From: an uncultured Opitutaceae bacterium
GTDB lineage: Bacteria; Verrucomicrobiota; Verrucomicrobiia; Opitutales; Opitutaceae
DNA: 64,000 nt
Direction: 5' to 3'
Assembly (NCBI GenBank): GCA_903891325.1
Contig: CAITEC010000102.1
Coordinates: 1 to 64,000 of the forward strand
In this document: piece after piece, positions 1-7,685 of the stretch
Position numbering within the stretch: position 1 is the first letter of the stretch
How the letters are laid out: the number at the start of each line of letters is the position of its first letter
Position numbers and translations under genes: made by a program
The notes under the pieces: generated by a model
Databases searched by the model: none
What the model saw: the letters and a program-made list of their open reading frames with translations, nothing else
What the model was told of the DNA's origin: nothing

Positions 1-450
1 CCCGTAGAGGTCATAGACTTTGAAGCCAAAGAACTTCCTCTCCACCACCGGAACGAAGCGGATCGGATTGCCCTCGATTGTCCTCGGCAGATACTGGCGC
101 CGTGTGGCAACGCAGATCGTGGTGGGCTTCTGAGTCGTGAGGCCGTGGTAGGAAGCTGCCGCCCACCAACCGACGTAGGAAGGTTCAACCACGGCGGCCG
201 CCAACGCCAAGGCGTTGTTTTCTCCCAGATTCTCCGGACCGTATTCTGGGGGAAGGAAAAGGTAGCGGCCACCGACCAACCGCGTCAGCCAACCCTTGCG
301 GACCAGATTGCGCGTCACCTTCCGGCCAGCTTGCTCACTGCCGGCGAGCGCGATGATGTCGGCCGCGTGCACGACGCTGCGCCCCTCCTCTCGAAAGGAG
401 AGTACAGTTTTGGCCTCCTTGGGCCCCAACGTACGCAGATTGCTATCCAT
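1..450 (-). CDS. AbiEi-like antitoxin / transcriptional regulator, truncated by window start
   Basis: Reverse strand from ATG at 450 reads MDSNLRTLGPKEAKTVLSFREEGRSVVHAADIIALAGSEQAGRKVTRNLVRKGWLTRLVGGRYLFLPPEYGPENLGENNALALAAAVVEPSYVGWWAAASYHGLTTQKPTTICVATRRQ..., open to base 1. Resembles AbiEi-family wHTH proteins. Absent from the ORF track because it runs off the window. Confidence 0.8.
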   Translation of the reverse strand, partial: MDSNLRTLGPKEAKTVLSFREEGRSVVHAADIIALAGSEQAGRKVTRNLVRKGWLTRLVGGRYLFLPPEYGPENLGENNALALAAAVVEPSYVGWWAAASYHGLTTQKPTTICVATRRQYLPRTIEGNPIRFVPVVERKFFGFKVYDLYG

Positions 451-457
451 GTTATAA

Positions 458-473
458 AGCCCCTAATAGGGCT
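458..473. promoter_or_regulatory. Short inverted repeat AGCCCCTAATAGGGCT upstream of the AbiEi-like gene (candidate operator)
   Basis: AGCCC-ctaata-GGGCT located 8 nt upstream of the start codon; TATAAAG occurs next to it and again about 30 bp further upstream. Confidence 0.35.
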
Positions 474-639
474 ATTCTCGCATATAAAGCAATCTCTAAG
501 AAAAACAGGCCTAACTGACTTACAAAAAACCACTAACAGAGATTAATGTTACGCCCTGTTCCGGGCGTCTTGCCATCCGAGTCGCCGAGAGGAAGTGGAC
601 GCAGACCGAGCTGTGTGAGAAATTCGTTGTGATTACGCG

Positions 640-835
640 TCGCTGTTTGGATCCCAGCGCAGACTGAAGGACGGGTTGGCGACGATGGCGTCGAACTTCG
701 GCGTCTAGGCCGGGTTGGTCTCGCACAGGAAATCCCAGTCATTGGTCAGCGCGTCGCCGTCGTAGATTTCGAACTCGGTGTCCTTCACTCCGTGCAGCAG
801 TACGTTCGTGCGCGCGAGGTTGTAGGTGGTGATAC
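640..835 (-). pseudogene. Type I restriction-modification methyltransferase (HsdM) fragment
   Basis: Reverse strand reads TYNLARTNVLLHGVKDTEFEIYDGDALTNDWDFLCETNPA*TPKFDAIVANPSFSLRWDPNSDA*. This resembles the HsdM N6-methylase motif region (NARMNMLLHG..., FDAIVANPPFS.W) with an in-frame stop and no flanking full-length gene. Confidence 0.7.
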
Positions 836-1029
836 CAAGCTTCCGGTATTGCGGCTGCCAATCTATGCGTAGTCACCCGCGAAGGTGCCTTTATAAAGCA
901 CCTCTGCGCTCATCGTGCGGTTATCCCGGATTGCTTCTCGAACATCCGCGCGCATCAAATCCAGCGCGCGCAATTTACCGGCGTGGCTTGCAAGACTCAG
1001 CGGAATTAAGCATTTGGAGCCGATCCAAG

Positions 1030-1135
1030 GAGCCGATCCAAGGGGTCATATCTGGACTCTGGACAAAAATCAGCCCACCGGAAGTTCCAGCTGCCTTTTT
1101 GTCCAAAGTCCAGATATGACCCCTTTGCCCGGTCC
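1030..1135. repeat. 106-bp palindromic repeat, family A, copy 1 (REPIN/MITE-like)
   Basis: gagccgatccaaGGGGTCATATCTGGACTCTGGACAAAAA...TTTTTGTCCAAAGTCCAGATATGACCCCtttgcccggtcc; apparently identical to 1595-1700. Confidence 0.9.
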
Positions 1136-1141
1136 AGTACG

Positions 1142-1339
1142 CTACCGCACCGCCGCAAGACCGCGCTTCTTCAGCGCCCTGTTGACGTCCTTCAAGTCAC
1201 GCTTTGTCGGTTTGTGCATCGGCATGTAGCCGGATCGGTAGGGGTCCTCGATGACGGTACTGTAGCGGCCCCCGCCCGCCGGATACCGCCTGCTGATCCG
1301 GGACATCAACTTTATCAGCTCTTTTTGGGATAGTGCCAT
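1142..1339 (-). CDS. Hypothetical protein, 65 aa
   Basis: MALSQKELIKLMSRISRRYPAGGGRYSTVIEDPYRSGYMPMHKPTKRDLKDVNRALKKRGLAAVR; ATG overlaps the upstream stop (TGATG). Confidence 0.6.
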   Translation of the reverse strand: MALSQKELIKLMSRISRRYPAGGGRYSTVIEDPYRSGYMPMHKPTKRDLKDVNRALKKRGLAAVR

Positions 1340-1578
1340 CAAAGTTCCTCAAAAACAAGGTAAGGCACCTTGCAGCGTTGTCCACCCCGAACCACGGAGA
1401 GAACCTGGGTGGAAGCAATCAGGAGAAAGCGGCTGCCTTCCGGGAAAATCACCTCACGCTGCAGGGGATACTTCGCTCCAATTTTTCTGAAAATCGGCTC
1501 CATGTCCCGGCCGGACTTCGGTTTCCTGATCTCCCAAAGAAGTCCATACCGATTTAGAAACTCCGCCTTTGACGACAC
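1339..1578 (-). CDS. Hypothetical protein, about 79 aa (GTG start) or 54 aa (ATG at 1503)
   Basis: (V)SSKAEFLNRYGLLWEIRKPKSGRDMEPIFRKIGAKYPLQREVIFPEGSRFLLIASTQVLSVVRGGQRCKVPYLVFEEL*; stop overlaps the start of the 65-aa ORF. Start uncertain because repeat A abuts it. Confidence 0.5.
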   Translation of the reverse strand: MSSKAEFLNRYGLLWEIRKPKSGRDMEPIFRKIGAKYPLQREVIFPEGSRFLLIASTQVLSVVRGGQRCKVPYLVFEEL

Positions 1579-1594
1579 CCGCCGGCTCCTACTT

Positions 1595-1700
1595 GAGCCG
1601 ATCCAAGGGGTCATATCTGGACTCTGGACAAAAATCAGCCCACCGGAAGTTCCAGCTGCCTTTTTGTCCAAAGTCCAGATATGACCCCTTTGCCCGGTCC
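1595..1700. repeat. 106-bp palindromic repeat, family A, copy 2
   Basis: Direct-oriented copy apparently identical to 1030-1135. Confidence 0.9.
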
Positions 1701-2058
1701 CACGGTAATTTCGACATGATTCTTGCCCTCGGGCCGCAGGGCCCGGCCGGCGAAGTCCTGATCGGCTAAGACTGCGGAAGAAGGCAGCGGTTGCTATTAT
1801 CCCGGTATGCGAACGCGGCTCTATCCTTTCGACCCAAACTTTGATGATGAACATCCCGATTGTGACCGCGGCTAGTTGGGAGCGGGGAAGGCGCCGCCCG
1901 ACTGGCGCTGCACTCCGCCTGCCGGACAGCGCGCGTCGGCACCCCGAGGTTCTGCTTGCGGGCTGAATTCTCGATTTGTTTTTGGGTGAACAAGGATGCA
2001 CCGGCGGGAGCGACTTTTGCCATTTGCCGGCAACTGACTAGAAACGTGGGACGCAACC

Positions 2059-2709
2059 ATGAGCACCATCAGCCGCGAAGATCTCCTCCAGCAATTGCAC
2101 TGGCGCTATGCGACCAAGCAGTTCGATCCCACCCGAAAGATCAGTGCGGACGACTGGTCGGCGCTGGAGCAGGCGCTACTCCTGTCAGCCTCGAGCACGG
2201 GGCTGCAGCCGTGGAAATTCATAGTCGTGAAGGATCCGGCGCTTCGGCTTCGCCTGCAACCGGCCGCCCGCGGCCAGACGCAGGTGGTGGACGCCTCGCA
2301 CCTGGTGGTGTTTGCGGCCAAGCTTGATGTCGGGGAGGCGGACGTGGACGCGCACCTGCGGCGGACCGCCGCGGTGCGGGGGATGCCGGTTGAGGCGCTG
2401 GCCGCCTACCGCGGCATGGTAGTCGGGGGCATCGTCAAGGGCATGGACACCGCGGCCCGGAACGGCTGGTCGCGCAACCAGACCTACATCGCCCTGGGCA
2501 ACCTTCTGACCAGCGCCGCCTTGCTGGGGATCGACGCCTGCCCGATGGAAGGCTTCGACCACGCCCAATTCGACGAGATTCTCGGCCTGAAGGCCAAAGG
2601 CCTGGCCTCCACGGTGATGGCGACGCTCGGCTACCGCGCCGCGACCGACAAGTACGCAGCCCTGCCCAAGGTCCGCTTTCCGCTGGACGAAGTGGTGGTC
2701 AACGTCTGA
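2059..2709 (+). CDS. Nitroreductase family NAD(P)H-dependent oxidoreductase
   Basis: RYATKQFDPTRKIS...LLSASSTGLQPWKFIVV...ALGNLLTSAALLGIDACPMEGFD: typical NfsB-like fold signature. Confidence 0.85.
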   Translation: MSTISREDLLQQLHWRYATKQFDPTRKISADDWSALEQALLLSASSTGLQPWKFIVVKDPALRLRLQPAARGQTQVVDASHLVVFAAKLDVGEADVDAHLRRTAAVRGMPVEALAAYRGMVVGGIVKGMDTAARNGWSRNQTYIALGNLLTSAALLGIDACPMEGFDHAQFDEILGLKAKGLASTVMATLGYRAATDKYAALPKVRFPLDEVVVNV

Positions 2710-2773
2710 CCACCCGCCAAAAAAACATGATTGCCCCGCCCGCCGGCCTTGTGAGAGCCTAACCCCTCAAGCC

Positions 2774-2846
2774 GGACGCTTAGCTCAGTTGGTTAGAGCA
2801 CGTGCTTCACACGCACGGGGTCACAGGTTCGAGTCCTGTAGCGTCC
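2774..2846 (+). tRNA. tRNA-Val (anticodon CAC)
   Basis: Cloverleaf GGACGCT TA GCTC AGTTGGTTA GAGC A CGTGC TTCACAC GCACG GGGTC ACAGG TTCGAGT CCTGT AGCGTCC. Confidence 0.95.
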
Positions 2847-2849
2847 AGA

Positions 2850-2866
2850 GCTTCGGAATCCGAAGC
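2850..2866. repeat. Palindrome GCTTCGGAATCCGAAGC directly after the tRNA (family B, copy 1)
   Basis: 8-bp arms around a single A; core repeated at 4583-4603. Confidence 0.6.
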
Positions 2867-3027
2867 CCTGCCCTCCGAAGCGGGGGCCGGCAACGACGGC
2901 CACCGCGAAGGAGGGCCTACCACGCCGCCTAAGCGAGGGTCTGCGAAGCGAACAGGGTCCACGCCAAAGTTGGAGGGTCTACGCCAATGCTGGGCCCTCA
3001 ATATCCGCCCATGGCGGCGACTAAGAT

Positions 3028-3495
3028 TCATTGTCGGGCGAGCTGTAGCCTCAGGAAGGGATACGGGTAGGATAATCCACCACGGATTACAAAGACGCTT
3101 CCGGCGAGTTGGTCTCCTTCGAAGTCCAACGGGGCGCTGATCCGATGGACGCCGGCCTCGGAACCAGTGGAAATCCGGCCGGCGATCTTTCCGCGGATAA
3201 TGTAATCGGTCTTGATGTGGAGCATTCGACCCAGCCAACCCCGGTTGGCCTCGATCGTGCACTCGCTTAACTCCGCCCCGCCGATCCGGCCCCGGACCGT
3301 TCCATCCGCCGAGATCGTCAGCTGCGCCTCCAGGTACCGCGCCTCGCCATGGAAGGCGGCGCCCTCCTCGTGGTTCAATCCGAAGAAGCGATCGGTTCCA
3401 TGCCATTGTCCGACGAGCCGGCCATCGGGAAGCGAGAGAGCCACCAAGGCGAAAAATACGGCGGCGCCCGCGCTGAAGAATGAGGTCGTTTTCAT
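3028..3495 (-). CDS. Hypothetical protein with N-terminal signal/TM segment
   Basis: MKTTSFFSAGAAVFFALVALSLPDGRLVGQWHGTDRFFGLNHEEG... Confidence 0.6.
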   Translation of the reverse strand: MKTTSFFSAGAAVFFALVALSLPDGRLVGQWHGTDRFFGLNHEEGAAFHGEARYLEAQLTISADGTVRGRIGGAELSECTIEANRGWLGRMLHIKTDYIIRGKIAGRISTGSEAGVHRISAPLDFEGDQLAGSVFVIRGGLSYPYPFLRLQLARQ

Positions 3496-3652
3496 GGGTG
3501 TCTCCTTGGCTGGCTTTGAGCATACCACACGCGGCGCCGGAGCGTTAATCGATAAACCCGATGGGCCGCATCGGATCGGTCAATGCCAAGAAATGCGCAC
3601 CAAATTCTCTGTAGGTGCCCGGGCGGCCGGTGTAGCCTTGGACTTCGCGGCC

Positions 3653-4540
3653 ATGCTCAATCCGCACCACCTTGAGCTTTTCTATTTTGTGGCGCGCCAC
3701 GGCGGCATCAGCCGTGCGCTGCGCCACATTCCCTATGGCATCCAGCAACCAGCCGTCAGCGGCCAGATGCTGCGGCTGGAGGAGGCGCTGGGCGCGAAGC
3801 TCTTCGTGCGCACGCCGTTCCGCCTGACTCCGGAGGGAGAGGAACTGTTTCGGTTCGTGCAGCCGTTTTTCGAGAACCTGGACGCGATGGAGGCGCGACT
3901 GCGCGCCGGATTGGCGCCAACGCTGCGCATTGGCGCAGCCGAATCTGTCCTGCTCGACCACCTGCCCGCGGTGTTCAAGGCAATGCGCCGGCAGGAGCCA
4001 CGCCTGCAACTCCAGCTTCGCTCCGGCTTCCAGCCGGAACTCGAGTCCTGGCTGCAGGAGCGCCAAATCGACCTGGCTGTTGCGGCGCTCGAGTCGCGCC
4101 CGTCCGCGAATCTCCACCGCCTGCCTCTGGTGCGACTGCCTCTTGTTCTGCTCGTTCCGCGCCGCTCCGCACCGGACAGCATCGGGGGCTTTTGGGCGCG
4201 CTTCCGCTCCGACATGCCGCTGATCAGCCTGCCCCCCACCGAGACAGTCAGCCGGCATTTCCAAAACGGGCTCCGGCGCCGGAAGCTCAAGTGGGCCCCG
4301 ACGATTGTCGCCAGTTCGCTCGAGACCGTTGCGAGGTACGTTGCTGACGGCCACGGGGTGGGAGTGAGTGTCGCCGGCTCTACCCGTCAGTCCGGCGTGC
4401 GGGAGCTCGTGTTGGATGACTTTCCCCGGATCGAGATCGTCGCGCTTTGGATCGGGCATCCACTGCCGATTGCGCAGAGGGCTCTCGATGCGATGCGCCA
4501 GTATTTGGACGCACACTGGCCGCGCGGCGCCACTGACTGA
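3653..4540 (+). CDS. LysR-family transcriptional regulator
   Basis: MLNPHHLELFYFVARHGGISRALRHIPYGIQQPAVSGQMLRLEEALGAKLFVRTPFRLTPEG: LysR HTH. Upstream part of the ORF-track entry is not coding. Confidence 0.85.
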   Translation: MLNPHHLELFYFVARHGGISRALRHIPYGIQQPAVSGQMLRLEEALGAKLFVRTPFRLTPEGEELFRFVQPFFENLDAMEARLRAGLAPTLRIGAAESVLLDHLPAVFKAMRRQEPRLQLQLRSGFQPELESWLQERQIDLAVAALESRPSANLHRLPLVRLPLVLLVPRRSAPDSIGGFWARFRSDMPLISLPPTETVSRHFQNGLRRRKLKWAPTIVASSLETVARYVADGHGVGVSVAGSTRQSGVRELVLDDFPRIEIVALWIGHPLPIAQRALDAMRQYLDAHWPRGATD

Positions 4541-4582
4541 GCGTGAGAATCCGCAGCCAAACAGCAGCCAAGCTCGCGTCGA

Positions 4583-4603
4583 GGGCTTCGGAATCCGAAG
4601 CCC
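4583..4603. repeat. Palindrome GGGCTTCGGAATCCGAAGCCC (family B, copy 2)
   Basis: 10-bp perfect arms around a single A just after the LysR gene. Confidence 0.65.
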
Positions 4604-4798
4604 TGCCCGGCGGAACGACGTGGAGACGGGCCCTCAATCACCGGCGAAGAGGGAAGGAGGGCGGGTCCACGGGACGGCCCTCCCCGGCCACGAAGCGGAG
4701 AACAACAAGCAGCCCATTTGTCTTTCCACCTTAGGACGACGCAGGTAACAGCTTTTAGGGCCTGCCCCCCGCCTGGCGCCGGGGGGCGCATTAAACCT

Positions 4799-5914
4799 AT
4801 GGGAAAATTAAATTGGGAAGTCGGAAGTGCGGTTGATACCGAAATCAATGCGGCGAACGGGGTGCGCCCGGACTGTGTTCCCGCCCTTTGCCGGGACGCG
4901 GAAGGCGGCCTATGGGCCATCGCAGGTCACTCGGGTTACGGGAAAATCGGCGTTTTCAGCGGCCGGAATGCCGGGGACCTTAAAAAACTCTACGATGCCG
5001 AACTCCTGTTTCCAACCGGACCCGCCGGCACGGCATTCGGCGGTCAAAAACATCCTTATCCGGATGGGCCTTTGCCTCGCGGCGAGGTCTGGGCGACCGG
5101 GCTTTGGATAGTGCCTGGGAACGCCACAAAGTATCCGGGCCGGTTTTACGCGCTGTTTCACAATGAAACCGGCTGGGGGGCCGGTTCCACCGGCTATACG
5201 GCCTATGCCCGGGAGGATGGAGAACCCGATTTCAGGCATATCGGCCTGATGTCGTCCGACGACCGGGGAAAGACCTGGGACTTTCACGGCTGGGTCATCA
5301 CCGCTGCCGAGCCTTGTTACACCGAGCGGTATAGGCCGGACGGAATTGGCACCGGAGGGCAGAAAACGGGTATCATCAATCTAGGCGCCGGGGATTTGTC
5401 GGTTTTCTTCAAGCACGATGAAAAGAGACTCTACTGCTTCTATTCCATGATTTGGTACAATATGGACGACCGCAGCGTCGTGTCGGACAAGGTCTTTGTC
5501 GCCCGGGCCAAAATGCAGGAAACTGGCGAACTCGGTGAGTTTGAGAAGTATCATCGGGGCTGCTTTGGCACCCCGGGGAACGGTGGAGCTGAAACGGCGA
5601 TTATGACCGGCGGAGCAGAGCCGAGTGTCGCCTATCACAAGCCCCTTGGCTGTTACCTCTTGACGACCTATAACCGGGCGTATTGGGGCACGGGGCCAAC
5701 CCTGCAGGTGTGCTGCAGCGACAATCTGACGGACTGGACGGAGCCTGTCCGCGTCGTGGAAACGCACGCCGAATTGAGCATGCCTTATTTTGCCCTTTGT
5801 GGCCGCGAACCCGGCCAGCCGCATAATTTCCTGGGCGAGGATTTCGACTTACTGGTGTGTTCGAATAATACCGACATACGTCGGCATGAGATAAAGACTG
5901 GATCCAATGAGTGA
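4799..5914 (+). CDS. Beta-propeller (sialidase/glycosidase-like) protein
   Basis: Repeated D-x-G-type blades (SSDDRGKTWDFHGWV, SDNLTDWTEPVRVV, AEPSVAYHKPLGCYLLTTYN). Confidence 0.5.
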   Translation: MGKLNWEVGSAVDTEINAANGVRPDCVPALCRDAEGGLWAIAGHSGYGKIGVFSGRNAGDLKKLYDAELLFPTGPAGTAFGGQKHPYPDGPLPRGEVWATGLWIVPGNATKYPGRFYALFHNETGWGAGSTGYTAYAREDGEPDFRHIGLMSSDDRGKTWDFHGWVITAAEPCYTERYRPDGIGTGGQKTGIINLGAGDLSVFFKHDEKRLYCFYSMIWYNMDDRSVVSDKVFVARAKMQETGELGEFEKYHRGCFGTPGNGGAETAIMTGGAEPSVAYHKPLGCYLLTTYNRAYWGTGPTLQVCCSDNLTDWTEPVRVVETHAELSMPYFALCGREPGQPHNFLGEDFDLLVCSNNTDIRRHEIKTGSNE

Positions 5915-5953
5915 AAAGGGCCAATCCAGACGGCCGGTTGAGCACAGGACCTA

Positions 5954-6460
5954 ATGAAGGGCGGGGAGGTCATTTACAGGGATTGGCGGCCGGATGATCC
6001 GGTCGGAGATATCACCGCAATGCTCCATGCGGCTTATCGCGCGCATGCTCTGATGGGATTCAATTTTACGGCCGCGGATCAGGACGATGCAACGACCCTT
6101 CAGCGGCTCTCAAGCGGCAGATCGATGGTCGCGGAGATGAATGGCCGGATTGTGGGAACCATCACGCTTCATGGGCCGCAGGCCGCGGACATGTGCCTCT
6201 GGTATCGGGAGCATTACAGTTTCGAGCAATTCGGGGTGCATCCGAGTCATCAAAAGCTCGGGATCGGACGCGAACTGCTGCGCCGAACGGAAGAGCGGGC
6301 CCGCGAGGCCGGCGCCCGGGAACTGGCGTTCGACACATCCGAGGGCGCAACCGACTTGTGCCGCTGGTACGCGAAGATGGATTACCGGTTCATCAAGCAC
6401 CTTTCTAGGAACGGAAAAACCTACCGCAGCGTCATCCTGTCGAAGGCCCTGATCGATTGA
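5954..6460 (+). CDS. GNAT-family N-acetyltransferase
   Basis: FEQFGVHPSHQKLGIGRELLRRTEERAREAGARELAFDTSEGATDLCRWYAKMDYRF. Confidence 0.85.
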   Translation: MKGGEVIYRDWRPDDPVGDITAMLHAAYRAHALMGFNFTAADQDDATTLQRLSSGRSMVAEMNGRIVGTITLHGPQAADMCLWYREHYSFEQFGVHPSHQKLGIGRELLRRTEERAREAGARELAFDTSEGATDLCRWYAKMDYRFIKHLSRNGKTYRSVILSKALID

Positions 6461-6619
6461 TGGCGCAGGTGGAGTTTTGCGGAGGTCGTTTGACATGACC
6501 CGTTCGGCCGATCCTACCTGGATTCGGATGGCGAAGCAGAGTGCTCCGTAAACACATAGTGATCCTTCTGCCATATACCGTGAAGCTTGCCTGTGTGCCC
6601 ACCGTACTGGTAACTCAGT

Positions 6620-6726
6620 GCCAAGCCAGTGGGTCAGGTTGAACATTGTACCCCGGGTGGAATAGCGGCATCCCAAGAAACAGGCGGGTTGGGAACAATG
6701 TTCAACCTGACCCGCTGTCTTGGGCT
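6620..6726. repeat. REPIN-like palindromic element, family C, copy 1
   Basis: gccaagccagTGGGTCAGGTTGAACATTGT...ACAATGTTCAACCTGACCCGctgtcttgggct. Confidence 0.9.
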
Positions 6727-6821
6727 GAAGGATGTCGATCCTGGCGCTGGAGACGTACTTAAAGAGCATGCTGAGGTACGGGGCTAGCCTGCCCGAGCAG
6801 CGGCCGCCGCTACCCGGTGGT

Positions 6822-7061
6822 TCAGACCGCGATGGCGCGGACGCTCAATATCTCATCATCCCTGAGCGCCTCGACGGCTTTCGCTGCAACAGCGACCACG
6901 GCCAGAGTCTGCCCTTTTGCCCCGAGGACTTCGGCCGAGTATCCTTCTTCACCATCAGGGGCCACATGGTGCTCCACCAAGCGCAGCAAATCACCGCGGC
7001 GAAGCCGGTATTCCGGCAGATCGCGGGCGAGAGCGACATCGGTGTACAGTGGGAACGTCAT
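6822..7061 (-). CDS. DUF4926-like protein, 79 aa
   Basis: MTFPLYTDVALARDLPEYRLRRGDLLRLVEHHVAPDGEEGYSAEVLGAKGQTLAVVAVAAKAVEAL: DUF4926-like pattern. ATGA overlap with the upstream gene. Confidence 0.7.
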   Translation of the reverse strand: MTFPLYTDVALARDLPEYRLRRGDLLRLVEHHVAPDGEEGYSAEVLGAKGQTLAVVAVAAKAVEALRDDEILSVRAIAV

Positions 7062-7459
7062 TTGGCGAAAACTTCTATGGGGATCAATGTTATGAACTTT
7101 GTCGTTCCTGACAAGCGTTCCGTCATCCAGATCGTCTTGACCCGTAGGTCCACACCGACCGGGCCATGTAGAATTCCGACGATTTCATAGTACTGGCCGA
7201 ACTTATTCTCGTCGACCAACTGGGCCTCGCCCTCATTCAGGATCACCGCCAAGCCCGCAATCAACGCCGTTGGATTTGCAGGCGTAAACCCCGCCCGTTC
7301 CAAAAACGCTGATTTGTCGCTACGATTCTGCCGAACGAGCAGATAGTTCGTGATTTTATCTGGGGCAATTGTTGCGTCGCGAGGAAGCTTCATGACGAGT
7401 CGGCGGCCTTTGAGTCCCCAATGTTCGCAAATTTCATGGAGAAGGAGTTCGCTGCCCAT
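7058..7459 (-). CDS. DUF6883-like protein
   Basis: MGSELLLHEICEHWGLKGRRLVMKLPRDATIAPDKITNYLLVRQNRSDKSAFLERAGF...GQYYEIVGILHGPVGVDLRVKTIWMTERLSGTTKFITLIPIE: DUF6883-like pattern. Confidence 0.65.
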   Translation of the reverse strand: MGSELLLHEICEHWGLKGRRLVMKLPRDATIAPDKITNYLLVRQNRSDKSAFLERAGFTPANPTALIAGLAVILNEGEAQLVDENKFGQYYEIVGILHGPVGVDLRVKTIWMTERLSGTTKFITLIPIEVFAK

Positions 7460-7511
7460 CGACCCTGACCCATTCGACCTTGGTGGGCGGCGGTGCCAGC
7501 ACGTCAATCAT

Positions 7512-7616
7512 GCCAAGCCAGTGGGTCAGGTTGAACATTGTTCCCTGCTCATCGTCATTTCGGACGGGACCAATCTCTCTCGGTACAATGTTCAACCTGA
7601 CCCGCTGGATTGGGCT
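7512..7616. repeat. REPIN-like palindromic element, family C, copy 2
   Basis: gccaagccagTGGGTCAGGTTGAACATTGT...ACAATGTTCAACCTGACCCGctggattgggct; arms shared with 6620-6726, centre different. Confidence 0.9.
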
Positions 7617-7685
7617 CAAGGGCTATTGATCGTTTTGGCATCACAATGGGAATCGGGGTAAGTTCAATCTGATGAATCGTGCGCC

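Noticed and set aside
2774-2846. tRNA-Val as integration site bounding the left accessory region.
   Set aside because: No integrase gene and no second copy of the tRNA 3' end were noticed in the window; the nitroreductase gene separates them.
6620-7616. Integron attC sites flanking the DUF6883/DUF4926 cassette (arms contain GTTGAAC and GTTCAAC).
   Set aside because: Box order is GTTRRRY...RYYYAAC, the reverse of attC (RYYYAAC...GTTRRRY). No integron integrase is visible in the window.
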